64,000 nucleotides of DNA from Lathyrus oleraceus (GCF_024323335.1 NC_066583.1:365673877-365737876), one strand, 5' to 3'; positions 21,241-34,800 are shown, counted from the stretch's first letter. The notes: generated by a model not told the origin, from the sequence alone. Numbers and translations are program-made.

Positions 21241-22018
21241 CATTTTTTTGATGCAGTGTGTCATAAATTATCAAAATTGAAGCATAAATATTTGTCCATT
21301 GGTGGTTGTATGGTTATCCTTAAATCACAAATTTTCAGATGAACAAGAATCAAGAGACACTTTTTTAGTGCTTGCAAAATAGTAACACAATATAATACTT
21401 CTCTTCTCTAAAAAAATCATGTATCACTGAAATTATCCTCTAAGTATTCATACACGGTTTCCCTATTATATGGAACATATCACCCTCTTACCTAGGATAC
21501 CCTTGATATCATGACATAATCATCTAAGTGTTTATCATTTGCAAAGAACTCTCTTACAAATCATGATTTATTTCTTGAGGAGGATATGCCAGCACACTCC
21601 ACCCGTTGTTATCAAGTTCTTACACAAAGCTAGGAAGCAACATTGGTTTTCTAATTGCAAATTTATTTCCACAATCAATTACGTATTGCTTTTTTGGTTA
21701 TATACTTTTTCATGATCATGGATCTTGAACCTATTATGGTCATAAGGTATTTGTGACGATTCGATAGAAGATTGAATTTTTCACGATCATAGATCAAACG
21801 AGTATTATATCTCTGTTGCTTGTAAGGACAAATTATTTTTCGAGGATACACTTTTTTCCCCGGTGTTTTGAGAAAAGGTAAGGGGTTTGAATGAGGCTCC
21901 ACATGCTATTATTTCTTAAATGTTTGAGTTGTTGTCTCCTCTTTCTCTCTATAGGAAACACAAGGACACTGAAGAAAACCGCACATTGAAACGGTAAAAA
22001 TGTTGAATCCCAACGAGG
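21241..22018. other. No recognised gene (possible Athila LTR remnant)
   Basis: If 21221-21240 is a primer-binding site, this stretch should be LTR. I see no LTR end motif or partner copy to prove it. Confidence 0.3.
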
Positions 22019-22226
22019 GATCCTTATGGCCATGTGAGGCGATAAAAAATCTAGATCCCTACGATGGATCCTTGCCACCCTTTGAGGAAATCAAAATTCT
22101 AGATTTCTACGAGGGATTCTTGCCGTTGTTTGAGGAAATCAAAATGTTGGATCTCTGTGAAGAATCCTTGTCGCTTGGTAAGGTGATTAAAGTGTTGGAT
22201 ACCTACGAGGGATCCTTATTATGAAG
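22019..22226. repeat. 48-bp minisatellite, about 4.3 copies
   Basis: Unit starts (TCCTT[A/G]-type, one TTCTTG) lie at 22021, 22069, 22117, 22165 and 22213, exactly 48 bp apart. Since 48 is a multiple of 3, the plus strand has a 75-codon open frame from 22000, with a 16-residue repeat (GSLPPFEEIKILDFYE-like). No promoter, homologue or longer gene is evident, so I call it a repeat, not a gene. Confidence 0.85.
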
Positions 22227-22518
22227 AAGATATTAATCATTCTTCTTAGCTTATTTTTGATGAAGACAAAAGCCCATCTTAGAAGAAAGACCAAAGAAGG
22301 AAAAGATTGGAATATAGTATCAAGTTTGCATAAGCTTTGGAAATCAAAAGATTGGATGATTAGTCAAGGTATTTTAATGGAAATTCATATGTTTATATAA
22401 TATTTAGGTTCTCAAGAAAATTCATTTGATCTTCTCTAAATATTTTCCAATCATTCATATAGCATACTCATTCAAAGCACATTCTGTAAAAGGAAAAGTT
22501 TTTAAAAATTACATCAAT

Positions 22519-22551
22519 CCAATGGGTTGACATAAAACTGTAACCCATTGG
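22519..22551. repeat. 10-bp perfect inverted repeat
   Basis: CCAATGGGTT (22519-22528) and AACCCATTGG (22542-22551) around a 13-nt loop. AT-rich flanks, no gene nearby. Confidence 0.85.
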
Positions 22552-22658
22552 TTCAAGTCTTTTTTTGAATTTTTTGAAAAGTGTAACCGATTGAATTAAT
22601 AGTGTAGCCGATTGCCTTTTAGTTATGTCTCAATTTTTTGAATGATACAGATAGTATA

Positions 22659-24007
22659 ATATCACACCCTGATTTTGATCTTGAATCACCGATTCAATAC
22701 ATTCATCATAGTTATTGCATCTCTACATAGCATAAGATGTATTCCATATTGCATAATGCCTAAAATGTTAGTCGAAATAAATTTTTGGATCTACAGGAAA
22801 ACCAGTTGAATCAATTTTCAAATGTGTAACAAAATAATAGACGAAAATTTTTAAAATCAAGCTTGCAGATATCAATTTTATTAATCTACTTTTCACGTAG
22901 TTTAACCTACTGTGCTCGATTTATTTTTTGGCTAATTTTTCAGTCACATTTTGATCAGCCTGAGGGTTTTAACCAGACTTTTCCATTTCAAAATTTGACA
23001 AAACCCTATATGTTTTCAAGAAGTTTATTTCGCACTGATCAATTTGGTGCAGTTATTTTAATTTTTTGGGCATTTTTGCGACTTTTTTACTGTCTTGTCC
23101 TGTTTTTCAAATTTTATTCCCAATATATCCCACTCTAAAAATTAATTCCTAGGATGCCCTAATTTGCAGTATCCTCTCGCCCAATGGATGGACGAGTTGC
23201 TGAAGGAGCTTTTTGGCTAGTATTGACTCGCCCATTGTTTGGACGAGTCTTGTAGGGATTATTTTGCCATGCTTGAACTCGGCCAATGGATGGACGAGTG
23301 AATGAAGTCATTTTTTTTAATTATTTTAATATATTTAATTAATTAATATTGTTTTTAAATAATATAGTTATCACCCATGACATTCATTGACCGAGGAATT
23401 GCTTTGTGTTTGTAGTGTCTCGGCCAATGAATGGCCGAGTATTCATGTCTTAATTTTCTATAAATACCTGGAATTGTAGAAATGTAATTCAGATTACACA
23501 TCAAATCGTTTTGGTAAGAATGTCTGTCCGGGGTCTTGTGTTTTATGGATAAGACAAAAAAATCAGTGTTTGCCTAGATCCACAATGGAATTTTAGAACA
23601 CTGATTACATCCATCCACACTGGTTTTCAACAATTGGGCAGGCGTCATATGAAGGTGACAAAAGTAGAGTATTGTTGTCCATACATAACGTTGACTGATG
23701 GAAGCCCTGATGGTATGTACATTATTAGTTGGATCATATAGAAAAGGATGTAGATGTTAAGTGTATGTTTTCAGCACATAATGGTGAAGTTAACAGAGGA
23801 GTTGAAGGTCCACTTGTGTTGGTTGTTGTTGTTGATTAGTTAGTTAATAAGTTATATGAATTTAAGTTATTGTGATTGTAGTTTTTAACTAGAAGCCTTT
23901 GATTATGAAATGTATTTCGTAATGTTTGTTTCCAAAAGACATTATAAATACATAAGGGTTGATAACATATTACATGCATAATAGTTGATAATTAAAAAAG
24001 AGCATAA
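22659..24007. other. Noncoding; possible LTR start and repeated GCCCAATGGATGGACGAGT words
   Basis: TATCACACCCTGATTTTGA at 22659 resembles a mutated plus-strand LTR start (TGTCACACCCTG). The word CTCG[G/C]CCAATGGATGGACGAGT recurs in variant form at about 23178, 23228, 23279 and 23418. The last is CTCGGCCA-ATGAA-TGGCCGAG, a perfect 8-bp inverted repeat. A TATA-like CTATAAATACC follows at about 23457. No protein similarity is seen. It may belong to the Mutator-like element whose transposase lies at 24008-26037. Confidence 0.35.
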
Positions 24008-26037
24008 TCATCTAGAGGGTCCTGCAACATTTGGACATTTCCTAGGCATGTGTCCTATTTCGCAGAAAATCGCACACCTTCTCTTTTCCTTTTCAACGTT
24101 GTCCATTTCGGTTCTAATCTGAGTGTTGGTTGGGCGCTCTTTCTTCCTCATTCTCATAGATTCGTCGTGGCAAAGAGTAAATCCTGCATATTGTGGCTAA
24201 TTCTCCTCATGGGGAAGTCCTAGGAAACTCTCCTTGTAGACCTTGAAGATGTTAAGAATTTTGAACATGTCTGGTATATGAATGGAGTAGCCCTGGCGTA
24301 TACTCAAACATGTTGTGATTACATGGGATAAAGGTAAGTGAAATGCATGAAATTTCCCATAATCGCAGTGTTGTTTCCTAAGATCAACGCTGAAAGTACC
24401 GGTTGGTTGATCATCATTCTGATTAATCTTTTCATGGACCATGAAATAGAATCTCTCACGATCAAATTGCATGACGTTATGTGTGTTAGCTTTACTGACT
24501 TCTTCAGTCATCCCCTTGTTGCAATTATCAGTGAAAACTTGGCCAGAGACCAATATTTTTTCCATTGATGGCCCCTTTTACCAAATAGTGATCCTAATCG
24601 ATATTACGTAGACTTGACCAATGTAGTGATTGGAAGGTTTCAGGTTTCTTTGAGTATGGAGTTCATTGCTTCTGCCAGATTAGTTGTCATGTGACCCCAA
24701 TGTTGCCCTTCGTCATATGCCATTGCCCACTTCTCTTGAGGGATGTTGTCTATCCATGATAAAGTGTCATTGTTTGTTCTTCGGATTTCCATGCGATAGT
24801 AGTTAAATGTCGCCTCTGTCAATACATAACCCATGTTAACAACTATTTTGCGCAGTTCCTTGTCTTTAATCTCACGCATGAAGTTTTGTGCAATGTGTCT
24901 AATGCAATAGATGTGTGAAGATGGAGGATCTTTCCATCCATTTTCAGGATTGTTATATGCACTCTTTATTGATTCATGTTTGTTTGATATAAGACACAAA
25001 TTTTCTTGTGGAGTAATGTGTATTCTCAAATTCTTAAGAAAGAAACTCCAAGCATCCTTTGTCTCACCTTCAACTAATGCGGACGCTATTGGAAAAATGT
25101 TCCCGTTCCCATCCTGTGCCACAACCATCAACAGAGTCCCTCTATACTTGCCATACAACCATGTTCCATCAACCTGCAAAATAGGTTTACAATTGGCGAA
25201 ACCACGCATACATGGTCGAAACGCCCAAAATAGACGATGGAAGATCCTTTGGTCACCCAATTGTGATCCATCATTTGAAATCACAGGTAAGGATTGCAAT
25301 TCGATAATAGTACCTAGAAGATATGTTTTCGTTACCAGTATCTACTGCGGCATATCGTTGTAAGATGTCTCCCAATTTCCAAACAATGACTCAATTGCCT
25401 TACACTTTGCAACCCATGCCTTTTCATACGATATTATATACCTGTATTTTTCTACAACATGAAAGATGATCACCTTCACCCTAAGGGAAACGCCGCGATT
25501 AACAATATCCATTATGCTCTTACTAATCATTTCTAAATTGAGTTTTCTATGGTCTTGTGACATAGAAGTGGTTGTGCATGTATGAGGCCCACTAAACTTA
25601 CCAATCTTCCATTTTGAGTTCCCCTTACGCAAAGAAGCCCTGTATTTGAATTTGCATGCAAAAATTTTACATTTGATGACATAACGTACATTGTCAGATT
25701 TAGTCACTGAATAATCTAAACTACGTTTTATATGCCATTGTTGCAACATAACAACACACACTTCCTTATTTTCAAACTCCATGCCCTCCTCTATGTCGTC
25801 AGCATTGTGAATTGGTGTGAAACTCCAAAAAACAGAGATTGGTTCAACCTCATCCAAATTTATATTTTGCATGTGAATAGGTGGATTGTACAAACTAATC
25901 GGTTGAGCTCTTACTACTACGATAAGTGTGTCAATGAGGTCTTCATTGCCATCATCGTCGCTAACATCCTATAGATCTTCAAATCGAACCTCTTCTTGAT
26001 CATCCTCACCGTTGTCACCAACCTCTTCATTCGGTAT
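24008..26037 (-). pseudogene. Mutator-like (MULE) transposase pseudogene
   Basis: MuDR/MURA-type transposase. From the right: an acidic N-terminus, then a MuDR DNA-binding domain (MEFENKEVCVVMLQQWHIKRSL), then MULE transposase core (first Asp in PILQVDGTWLYGKYRGTLL, then CIRHIAQNF with its C-x2-H, and the Glu in TTNLAEAMNS). The C-terminal Cys/His knuckle RRCAIFCEIGHMPRKCPN has three, not two, residues between the first cysteines. The frame is broken by stops after FEDL (about 25970), MPQ (25342), ILKET (24640) and VKST (about 24615). The normally conserved second catalytic Asp (CLISDKH) is Asn here, CLISNKH. Flanking terminal inverted repeats could not be identified. Firm family call, clearly dead. 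Confidence 0.88.
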
Positions 26038-28164
26038 ATAAAAACTTATTAAAAAAAGTTGTTTACTAAACTAATATGTAAAAAAGTTATTTTTATATTG
26101 CATGTGAATAATTGTTTACTAAACTAATATCTTATTACAAAAAGTGCGGCAATGCTGCTCTTTATTTCTAGTTAATAATAATATAAACCTGAAATGAATA
26201 CGAATTTCTCAAAACATCTAAATCACCCTCTAGCGAAAAAAAAATCATAATATAAAAACTTGTCATGGTAAATAAAGAGGGAATTAAGAACAATTGAATA
26301 TGCTTTAGACTCAAGAGAATTTTATTTTATTTATTTTAAATTATTTTTATAATCATTACACTAAATACATATTAAATCAACTTAAAAATCCTTAATAATT
26401 TATGGTCTAACACTAGAATCTATCCACGCATTAAACTCGTTACTGTTTTTATTTGTGGGTTACTTTTGGACTGATAATAGGACATATAGACATTGTTTCT
26501 TATCCTTAGGCCATTTTTGAACTAATAGAATAAGATAAGACAAGTTATGAAGAATCAATTCATTAATAAACATTCAAAATATATGATTCATATTATAGAT
26601 AGATAGTTTATTTTGACATATTATTGAAGAAAATTATCATCTGCCTTCTTTTTCTTTAATTTGTAAACAATAATAAAAAGAGTAAATATATTAATTTAAA
26701 AGTAATGTTTATTAAAGTTTGTTTTTTAATTAAAAAATGAAATAAATCTATAAATTAAAGAAATTTAATATGTTTTTTATAACCTAAAAAATTATTTTTA
26801 TTTTTGTATAAATTTTCAGTCAACTAAAAAAAGTAATACTTATCATTATATATAAAAAATGATTTGTCAAACCTTATAAAAATATATAATATTTTAGTGT
26901 TAGGAACATCTTGAACAAATGTATAAGTGATAAATAGTTACTGATATTTTTCTGCTATGATTCTGCTATGAACTTCTTCATCGTTTTTCATTAAGTTCTA
27001 TTTTCAATATATTAATGAATTTGTATCCTCTACTTAAAAATTAAATAATTAATTCATAAGACTCATAAGATTTTAGAACTTAATTCCAAAAAATTTGAAA
27101 ATTCTTATTATCTCTCTGGCTCATTTTATATTCATGAGTTTACAATGATGAAAATAATTTAAAACTTTTAGATGGTAAAAAATAAGACAACAAATTTTAT
27201 ATAAATGTCAACAAATAAAAGGAGAAGAAAATATCATATATTCGATGATATGTTTTTTTTAAATATTATAGGTGATAATAAGAAGACAAACATGAACTTG
27301 AGAATAAAGTTTTAAAATTTTTAAATAAGAATTAAAAATATATAAGAACCTAAAAGAAAAATAATGTGAATATTTAAATTATCAACTTCATATATACTAT
27401 ATTAATAGTTTTTTAATTAGTTTTATACTATTATTCATACACAAGAAAAAAATGAATAGTTCAAAAAATCATTAAATATTCGAGATTAGAACGACAAATT
27501 ATAGAAGACTTTAAGTTGGATATCTTTTCAAAATTTTGTTATTATTATAAATAATATAAAATAATATTATTGATTATTGGGAAAACATATAAGGTAATAT
27601 ATAAGACAATATTATTGTTTCTAAGATACAACTCATGTTTATTTTCTCTAGTCATGAGTTTACATATCTCACAAAAAAACCATGAGTTTACAAAGATGCC
27701 AAAAATTTAATTTTGTTACGAGTTCGAAAAATAAAATATTAAATTGAGGATAAATTATTATTTGAGTTTTTAAAAATGGGAGAAACTTTCGCTATAGTTT
27801 TCGAATATGTCAAAATCACACATAGGTCATGACAACAATAATGTCGATTTCAACCGCCATAAGTTAAAATTAAATAAAAAACATGCTTATATCGAAATTT
27901 TCACTATCACAATGCTTAAAATGGTGGTTTATGTTGACCCCACACAAACTTCCATAATACACATTTTACGGTTTTTTATATCATATGGTGGTTTAAAGTG
28001 CCACAAATTTCATTAATTCCTCTTGCCATCATAGTGTCTTATTTGTCCACTCAATTTTCTGTTGCTCAATTCATATAAAAATCATGGTCTTAGACCTACT
28101 TTTTTTCTTTGTCAAAAAACATAATTTGATCTAGAAGATGCTTTTATGATGTTCGTAACTCTTC
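26038..28164. other. AT-rich DNA without recognised features
   Basis: About 2.1 kb, mostly A/T runs. No protein similarity, RNA gene or obvious tandem repeat was seen. Confidence 0.6.
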
Positions 28165-28499
28165 ACAGTTATACGAAAATATAACAAATATAGGTTTGAA
28201 TTGGATTTCTAAATTTAAAATTATTTGTAACTCAAGAATACAAACATCAAAGATAAGATAAAAAAATCAACACAAGTATTTTTATCCTAGTTCGTTGTTA
28301 ACGAAGCTACGTTCAGTCCACCACCTAGGTGATTTTGCCTTCTCAATAAGTACTTAATCCAATAATCAATCTGATTACAAAACTCAAAGACAAATTATTT
28401 AAGACTTCTTGAAAATTCTGACTATAACTTAGTCTCTCAAGGAAATACAATTCAAAGATTAACTGTAAATGATTTCTTGAGAATTTTGACTAACATAGT
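28165..28499 (-). mobile_element. SIRE/Maximus-like copia LTR fragment
   Basis: It aligns with 44310-44625 of the copia LTR below: GTTAACGAAGCTACG, AATAAGTACTTAAT and GACTTCTTGA.AATT.TGACTATAA. It is interrupted exactly at 28500 by the Ogre-type LTR, within TGACTAACATAGT|. The continuation (CTCTCAAGG...) was not found elsewhere in the window. Confidence 0.8.
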
Positions 28500-30455
28500 T
28501 GTCACACCTCGAAAAATGAGAACACGACCTAGAGAAGCACAACCGCACACTCGCAATGATGAATTGAATAGAGTCGCCACCGAACTTTATTTATTCCTAA
28601 AAAAGGAAAGGGTGAATATCGATAAAATCCAAGAAGGAACGACAATGATTATGGTCGTCACAACCAAATCAGGGTTCGGGAGTCGATTACGCAAGGGGAA
28701 TGTATTAGCACCCCTCATGTCCGTTGTACTCAACGAGAAACATTAGGTTAGTTGGGCGTGATAGTGTTAGTTTAGAAATGTTAGGATTCTCAAGTTATTA
28801 TGAGGGAAAGAATAATAGGATCAGAAGAAATGAGAAGATGTTTTTGGATTTTTTACAACGGGGACTAAACCTAATTTTTTTATTAATGGACCTGACAAGA
28901 TTTCACAATCATGCTCCTACATATCTCAATAGAGAACTCAAGGCACACGTAGTTCTGGGTAGAAAATGTTTGTTTGTTGGTCAATTTTAGAGAAATTTAT
29001 CTTGTATTAATCAACGATAAACATTATTTTACCCAAAGCAGACGAGGAGCGGACGTATACATCACATCGAATGGATTTACAAATCAATATTCGGAAAAAT
29101 GTCACTTATCTTAACTCAACAATTATGACTGAAGCATTGATTTGCATCATCTTAAGACAAGATGTCTTTCGTTTATGAAAAGGATTTTCTGATCAATCGC
29201 ACGACGGTGAAAAAGAGTTTGATTGGTTTGATGTATTTTTGGGTTTGAAAGACGAGTATTTATGACTTGCAAGCTCTTACAACTTGGGTCTAATACTCGG
29301 GACTACGTCTGGACCTTTCACCCAGGTAATCTTTTTCTTCCAATTTTATTGAGAAAAAGAAGTTTGAATATATACAAATGTTTTAGAGGGAAGACGAACA
29401 CTTATGGCTTGCAAGCTCTTACAACTTGGGCCTAGCATTCGGGATTACAACTGGACCTTTCACCCAGGTAATCTTTTTCTTCCAATTTTATTTAAGAAAA
29501 TGGTTTTAAGTGATGAAACTGATTATCGAAAAATGATTTGAAATTGTTTTGAAATTGATTAGAGGTGTTAGTGAAGTTGAGTGGAAATGGTTAATGGTTT
29601 GACTTGAGAAAAATGGCTCGACATCGGATCAAACGTTTATTATTTTTTTTCATTTTGAAAAAAGGCTGATTTTATATTTTATTTAAGTCTACTATTTAAT
29701 TAATTATTTTATTATAGCTATTGGAAAATAAAAGCAATAAAGATAATTAAACAATTACAAATAATGGTGGGGGATACATTTGTCAAATGTGGAATATAAA
29801 AAAATATAATAAAAAAAAATTAGACAACTAACATAAATAAATATAAAAAGAGTACTAGGAAATAAATTACCAACATTAACATAAAATTCTTATTAAACAA
29901 AATTCTTTTCCATTTTTTGTATTTTATAAAAAAATTATTTTTTGTTTTGATGAAAGAAAGAAACAAAAACAACAACAAAATTATAAATACTTAACTAAAC
30001 AACATATCTAAATAAATATGAAAATCAAAACTAATATTTTTTATCATTTTCTTTAATGATTTTTTTTTGTATTTTTGTTAAAATAAAAAAATATAAACAT
30101 AAATAAATTTAAACATAAGGATAAATATATATCTCCCTTTTTTTAGATCCTTTTTTTAAAAAAACTTTAACAAAAAAAAATAAGAATTTTTTTTTATCAC
30201 TTTGTTATATTTTTATTACCATTTTGTAATTATATTTTTTAGAATTTAAAAACAAATATGGACAGAAAATAATAATAAAGAAAGAAAACAATTAAACCAC
30301 CTTATACGATTTGTTTCCTTTCTTTCTATTTGTTTGTTTATTATTTTTTAAACACAATTAAAACAAATTAATGATCACAATATACACACTTATTACTATT
30401 TTTTTAAAACATTAGGGGTAAAAATTGATTGATTTTTTTATAATTTTTTTTTGAT
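28500..30455 (-). mobile_element. Minus-strand Ogre-type LTR (left part), host of the solo-LTR insertion
   Basis: Starts TGTCACACCTCGAAAAATGAG at 28500 and carries GAGTCGCCACCGAACTTTATT and GGTTCGGGAGTCGATTACGC. It is closely related to 16482-17157 (reversed) and 48457 onward. Its right part, after the solo LTR, begins at 40236, and the true right end was not found. No primer-binding site lies left of 28500, so this is the outer end of an LTR. It is AT-rich beyond 29600, with no gene. Confidence 0.75.
29250..29500. repeat. Tandem duplication with 142-bp period
   Basis: CTTGCAAGCTCTTACAACTT occurs at 29266 and 29408. The shared text runs on through GGACCTTTCACCCAGGTAAT and CTTCCAATTTTATT. It corresponds to the variable repeat zone of the sister LTRs (3888-4342, 49104-49960). 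Confidence 0.9.
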
Positions 30456-30460
30456 AAAAT
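30456..30460. other. Target-site duplication AAAAT (left) of the solo LTR
   Basis: Repeated at 40231-40235. The sequence is AT-rich, so chance identity is possible, but both LTR borders fall exactly at the duplication. Confidence 0.8.
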
Positions 30461-30689
30461 TGTAAGACCCCAATTTTGACACTAAGATCCCTCATGCTAT
30501 CTCATCATATGAATTGACATTGGGATCACATCTTGGCATCCTCCTTACCCCTTATTCATTGGGTTTACATTTGGAGAGATCACCAAACATAATTTGATTG
30601 TATCATACTTTGTATTTTATCATTTTTAATAACTAAAATACCAAGAATATGTCTTTGTATAAACTAACTCACTACGCCAAAAACTGGAA

Positions 30690-31265
30690 TAGACAGCGCC
30701 CCTTAGAGGGCGCTTTATTACAAAAGCGCACTCTAAAGTGAAGAGAAAAAATAAGGAGCATACTACTAGAATAGACAGCGCACTTTAGAGGGCGCTTTTG
30801 TAACAAAGCGCACTCTAAAGTGAAGCGAAAAAATAATGAGGAAATGGAGGGACACCAATAGAGGACGCTTTATTGAAAGCGCCCTCTAAGGGTAACCTTA
30901 GAGGGCGCTTCTAAAAAAGCGCTCTCTTTGTCCATGTACATTTCCAGTTTATAAGGCGCTTTTGGAAAGCCTTAGAGAGCGCTTTTAGAAGCGCCCTCTT
31001 AGGCCCCCTTTAGAGGGCGCTTTTGTAACAAAGCGCCCTCTAAAGTGAAGCCAAAAAAAAATGGAGGGACAACAATAGAGGGCGCTTTTGTGAAAGCGCC
31101 CTCTAAGGTTACCCTTAGAGGGCGCTTTTGAAAAAGCGCTCTCTAAGTCCATGTACATTTCCAGTTTAGAAGGCGCTTTCGGAAAGCCTTAGAGAGCGCT
31201 TTCAGAAGCGCCCTCTTAGGCCCCCTTTAGAGGGCGCTTTTTGTAAAAAAGCGCCCTCTAAGGTC
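30690..31265. repeat. Left subterminal repeats: TTAGAGGGCGCTTT in both orientations
   Basis: About 16 copies of AGAGGGCGCTTT or AAAGCGCCCTCT and close variants, mostly as facing pairs able to form hairpins. A larger unit (GTCCATGTACATTTCCAGTT...) occurs twice, about 200 bp apart. Confidence 0.9.
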
Positions 31266-31861
31266 CCCTTTAGTAAACATTAAAATTATAACATATACTG
31301 CATGTCTCTTTATTTTCCCTCTCTATAAGCTATTTCGTTTACGTAACTGGGTTTTCTCTCAACTGCGATTACTCTCTACTGCGATTACTCTCGTCCTCCG
31401 TTCGTTCTCCCTCCCTCACCGTCATCGTCGCCGTTCGTTCTCCCTCCCTCACCGTTCACGTTCACTGCGTTATCCTCTTCCACCGTCACTGTTCACTTTC
31501 TTCTCCATCGTTACCGTCACCTTTAAGGTATTTCTCTTCTCCATCGTTACCGTTCACTTTCTTCATGTGTTTGATTAGGGCATTTTCTAAACTTAGTTTT
31601 TCATTTTGTGCATTATGTTGATTAATGTTGTTTAGGGCAAACTGAGTTTTTTATTTCTGATTGAAAACTGATATATTTGAAGTGTGTTTGAGCTTGTGCT
31701 TGGAAGTTTGATGATTATGGATGCAAGTTTGTTCATGTTCCAAACACCATAAGTTTGCATTGGTCTTTTGCATGCAGTAGGTGTGTGTTAGTTTGTATTC
31801 AATAATGATAAAAAAAAAGAGTTTAGATTGTTGTAACATGAGAGAAATGGAAGGTATATGA

Positions 31862-34800
31862 ATGTGTTCACGTATTGAATCATTGTCTTACATTGGTTTC
31901 CTTGTTCGCCAACATATTCCGATTACATGTGATAATTGGAGAAGTCCGGACTTGAAGGTTGGCAAGGAAAAAATATGGTCGGAGATACAGGTACTTACCA
32001 TATATTGTTATATGTTTTTTTTGTTGACTATTTGTTAACCATATATTGTTATAATATTACTTTATAATAACACACTCCATTTGTATGTTTTTTAGAGATC
32101 CTTTCACATCGATGAAAGCCGGCAAAAATATTGTATTCAATTGGCCGGAAAAAGACTCCGAGGATTTCGATCCTTTTTGTGCAACAAATTTCTCAAGGAT
32201 GAGGAAGGAAAATTTGTTGAAGGAGAACGGCCAATGAAGTATGTCGAGATTATTTCAGCCGATGAATGGGATAACTTTGTCGCCAAACGAAGAAACGAAA
32301 AATTCCATGTAATGTCTATTAATTATGGTATTATACAATTGTTAAGTTACTTGGTTCTAATATGCCTTAAACTTTTTTATCCAGGAAGTAAGCGACATAA
32401 ATAGGAAAAGGGCATCAAAACCCGCGTATCCGTACAAAAAAGGGCGTACGGGTTATGCACGGTTACAACAAAGAATTGTGAGTATATTCAAATGCTATGA
32501 GCTTATACATTGTCACAATATGTTATAATTGATGATCTTATAATCTAATTCAATGTGTAGCTAGCCGAGGAGAAAAGTGACGCAACATCTCTTCCGGAGC
32601 ACGTATTATGGAAGGCTGCTCGGGTTGGGAAGGATGGGGCTGTCGTTGAAGCGGTCCAAAATGTTTATGACGAATGTGTAAGTATATGTAACATTATTTC
32701 TTTAATTATATCGAAAATTTTGTTAGACATATAATTCATTTTTAATCTCCTCTAATAAAATTTCAGGAGACTTTATCCCAAACCGTACCTTCAACCGAGG
32801 TCCAGGATTGCAGGAGCGTACTTAGTCGAGTACTAAATGTTCCTGAGTATTCCGGTCGTGTGAGGGGTAAGGGTTTTGGTGTGACTCCGTCGTCATTTTA
32901 TAAAAAAACAAAAACAAAAAATCCTACCAACAAAGATGTGATGGAGACCTTGGCGGAGTTAAGGGCACAAGTACTCCAACTGCAAAACGAGAATGCAAGG
33001 TATAGAGAGGAAAGGTGCGCTTCCGAGGCAAAAGATACTAGTGACCGAGCTAGTATCAATCATCAACCGAAATTTCCCGAGGTAATTATATATGTTATTA
33101 TGAAATTAAAATAGCACTTTTTTACTTGACACATATACAAGTTAACAATAACATTTATTATTGGTTTAGGGCATTTCACCTTGTCAGCTGTATCTATCGT
33201 CACCAACTTATCGCATGGTTGGCAAGGGAAAAGTGCACAATACTTCGGGTGAATTACTTCACCATAATCCCCTCCCGGTGGGATTTATGAAAGTTTCGGT
33301 TGACCTCGTATTAGATACGGACGCCCGTCTACCATTACCTGACGTTGTTTCAGAGACAACGTTGATGCGAGATGCAGTCGGATCCTTTGTTGGTTGGCCG
33401 TCAGATCTAATTTTCCCTGATGCCGAGGTATATATGTTCTAAATGATTATGAATATTTAGTATTCACATTTCAATTCAGCTACAATTATGATATTTAATC
33501 AATTATATGGTAATGTTAGACTCCTACAAGACCCACACATAAAGTTGGTAAAGGGATTTCAAGACGCATCGAGTCGGTTGCATCTCAAAAAGAGGTACAA
33601 ATATATATACCCATTGAATTATATACGCAACGATTCTGTTGCATCACAAAAAGTCATGATTTATTTTATATGAATTTTTAGGTTCCCGGTCGAGAGTTGA
33701 AAAGCGCTGCTAAGGATATTCCAACGACGTCCGGGACAAAATCTCAAATTATGATGCGTCTTGAGAAAATGGTGGAGGAGTCCGATATTATGCAAGGGTC
33801 CGTTCGTAGTATAGATTTTGATGAAGGTGTTTTCGGAGCTGCTCAGTTCGAAATAATTGCAAAGGAGGACTTCCAACAACTTTTTGAACACACCGAATTG
33901 GGCATTGCTGTCATTCATACATACATATGGTACTCCGATCAATCTATAATTTACTTAGTTGAACAATTTATTTACACATTTCAATGAGTAGTCTAATGTT
34001 TATTATGTTTCTATTTAAGGTATATGTATGTAACATTAATGCGGGGAACTGAATTGTGTAACCGTTTCAATTTTATTGCTGCTTCCCGTATCAATGCAAC
34101 GTTAATAACGAATAATCCAACATCCGTAAAGAATGATCTAGTCGATAGATTCATGGCGGCCGGCGATAATACTACACCCAGTTTGTATTTTTTACCGTTT
34201 AATTCTGGCAACGGGTTAGATTTTCTTTCTAATAATTTCATTCTAATCTATGTATATCTTTTACGTAGAAAATTTTCATTCATCTAAATTTTTGTTTTAT
34301 TTTACAGTGGTCACTGGGTGTTGGTTGCTATGGATCTTTCGAGACTAATAGTGTATTATCTCGATTCTTTATCGGGTGATTGGAGTAAATATCCGAATAT
34401 GAAGAAGACGGTTGACGCGTAAGTGAAATTCCCCTAAATATTCGTGTGTATTTGTATATTTAATTATGTCTGTCAGATTGATCTCAATATACGTTTTTAT
34501 TTTGTTAGGGCAATAATAAAATTTAGATTGAAAAAGAAATACCGCAATAGGAAGGACATTACCTGGATCAGAGTTCAGGTATATATTAAGTATCTTATTT
34601 TTGCTTATAATAGTGTTTGTTTTTTTGCTTATAATAGTGTTTGTAAGAAATTAACTATATATATATTGTTTGTTTTTCTGTGTAGTGTCCTCAGCAAAAT
34701 AATTCGGTCGATTGCGGATTTTTTGTATTGAGATTTATGAGAGACATCATTGCGTTGAATCGTATAGACATCCCAAAAATGGTATGGAATAATAATTTAG

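Noticed and set aside
30690..31265. Possible CRISPR or regulatory array of AGAGGGCGCTTT
   Set aside because: The motifs flank a CACTA terminus and recur at its other end in both orientations, as expected for subterminal repeats of such transposons.
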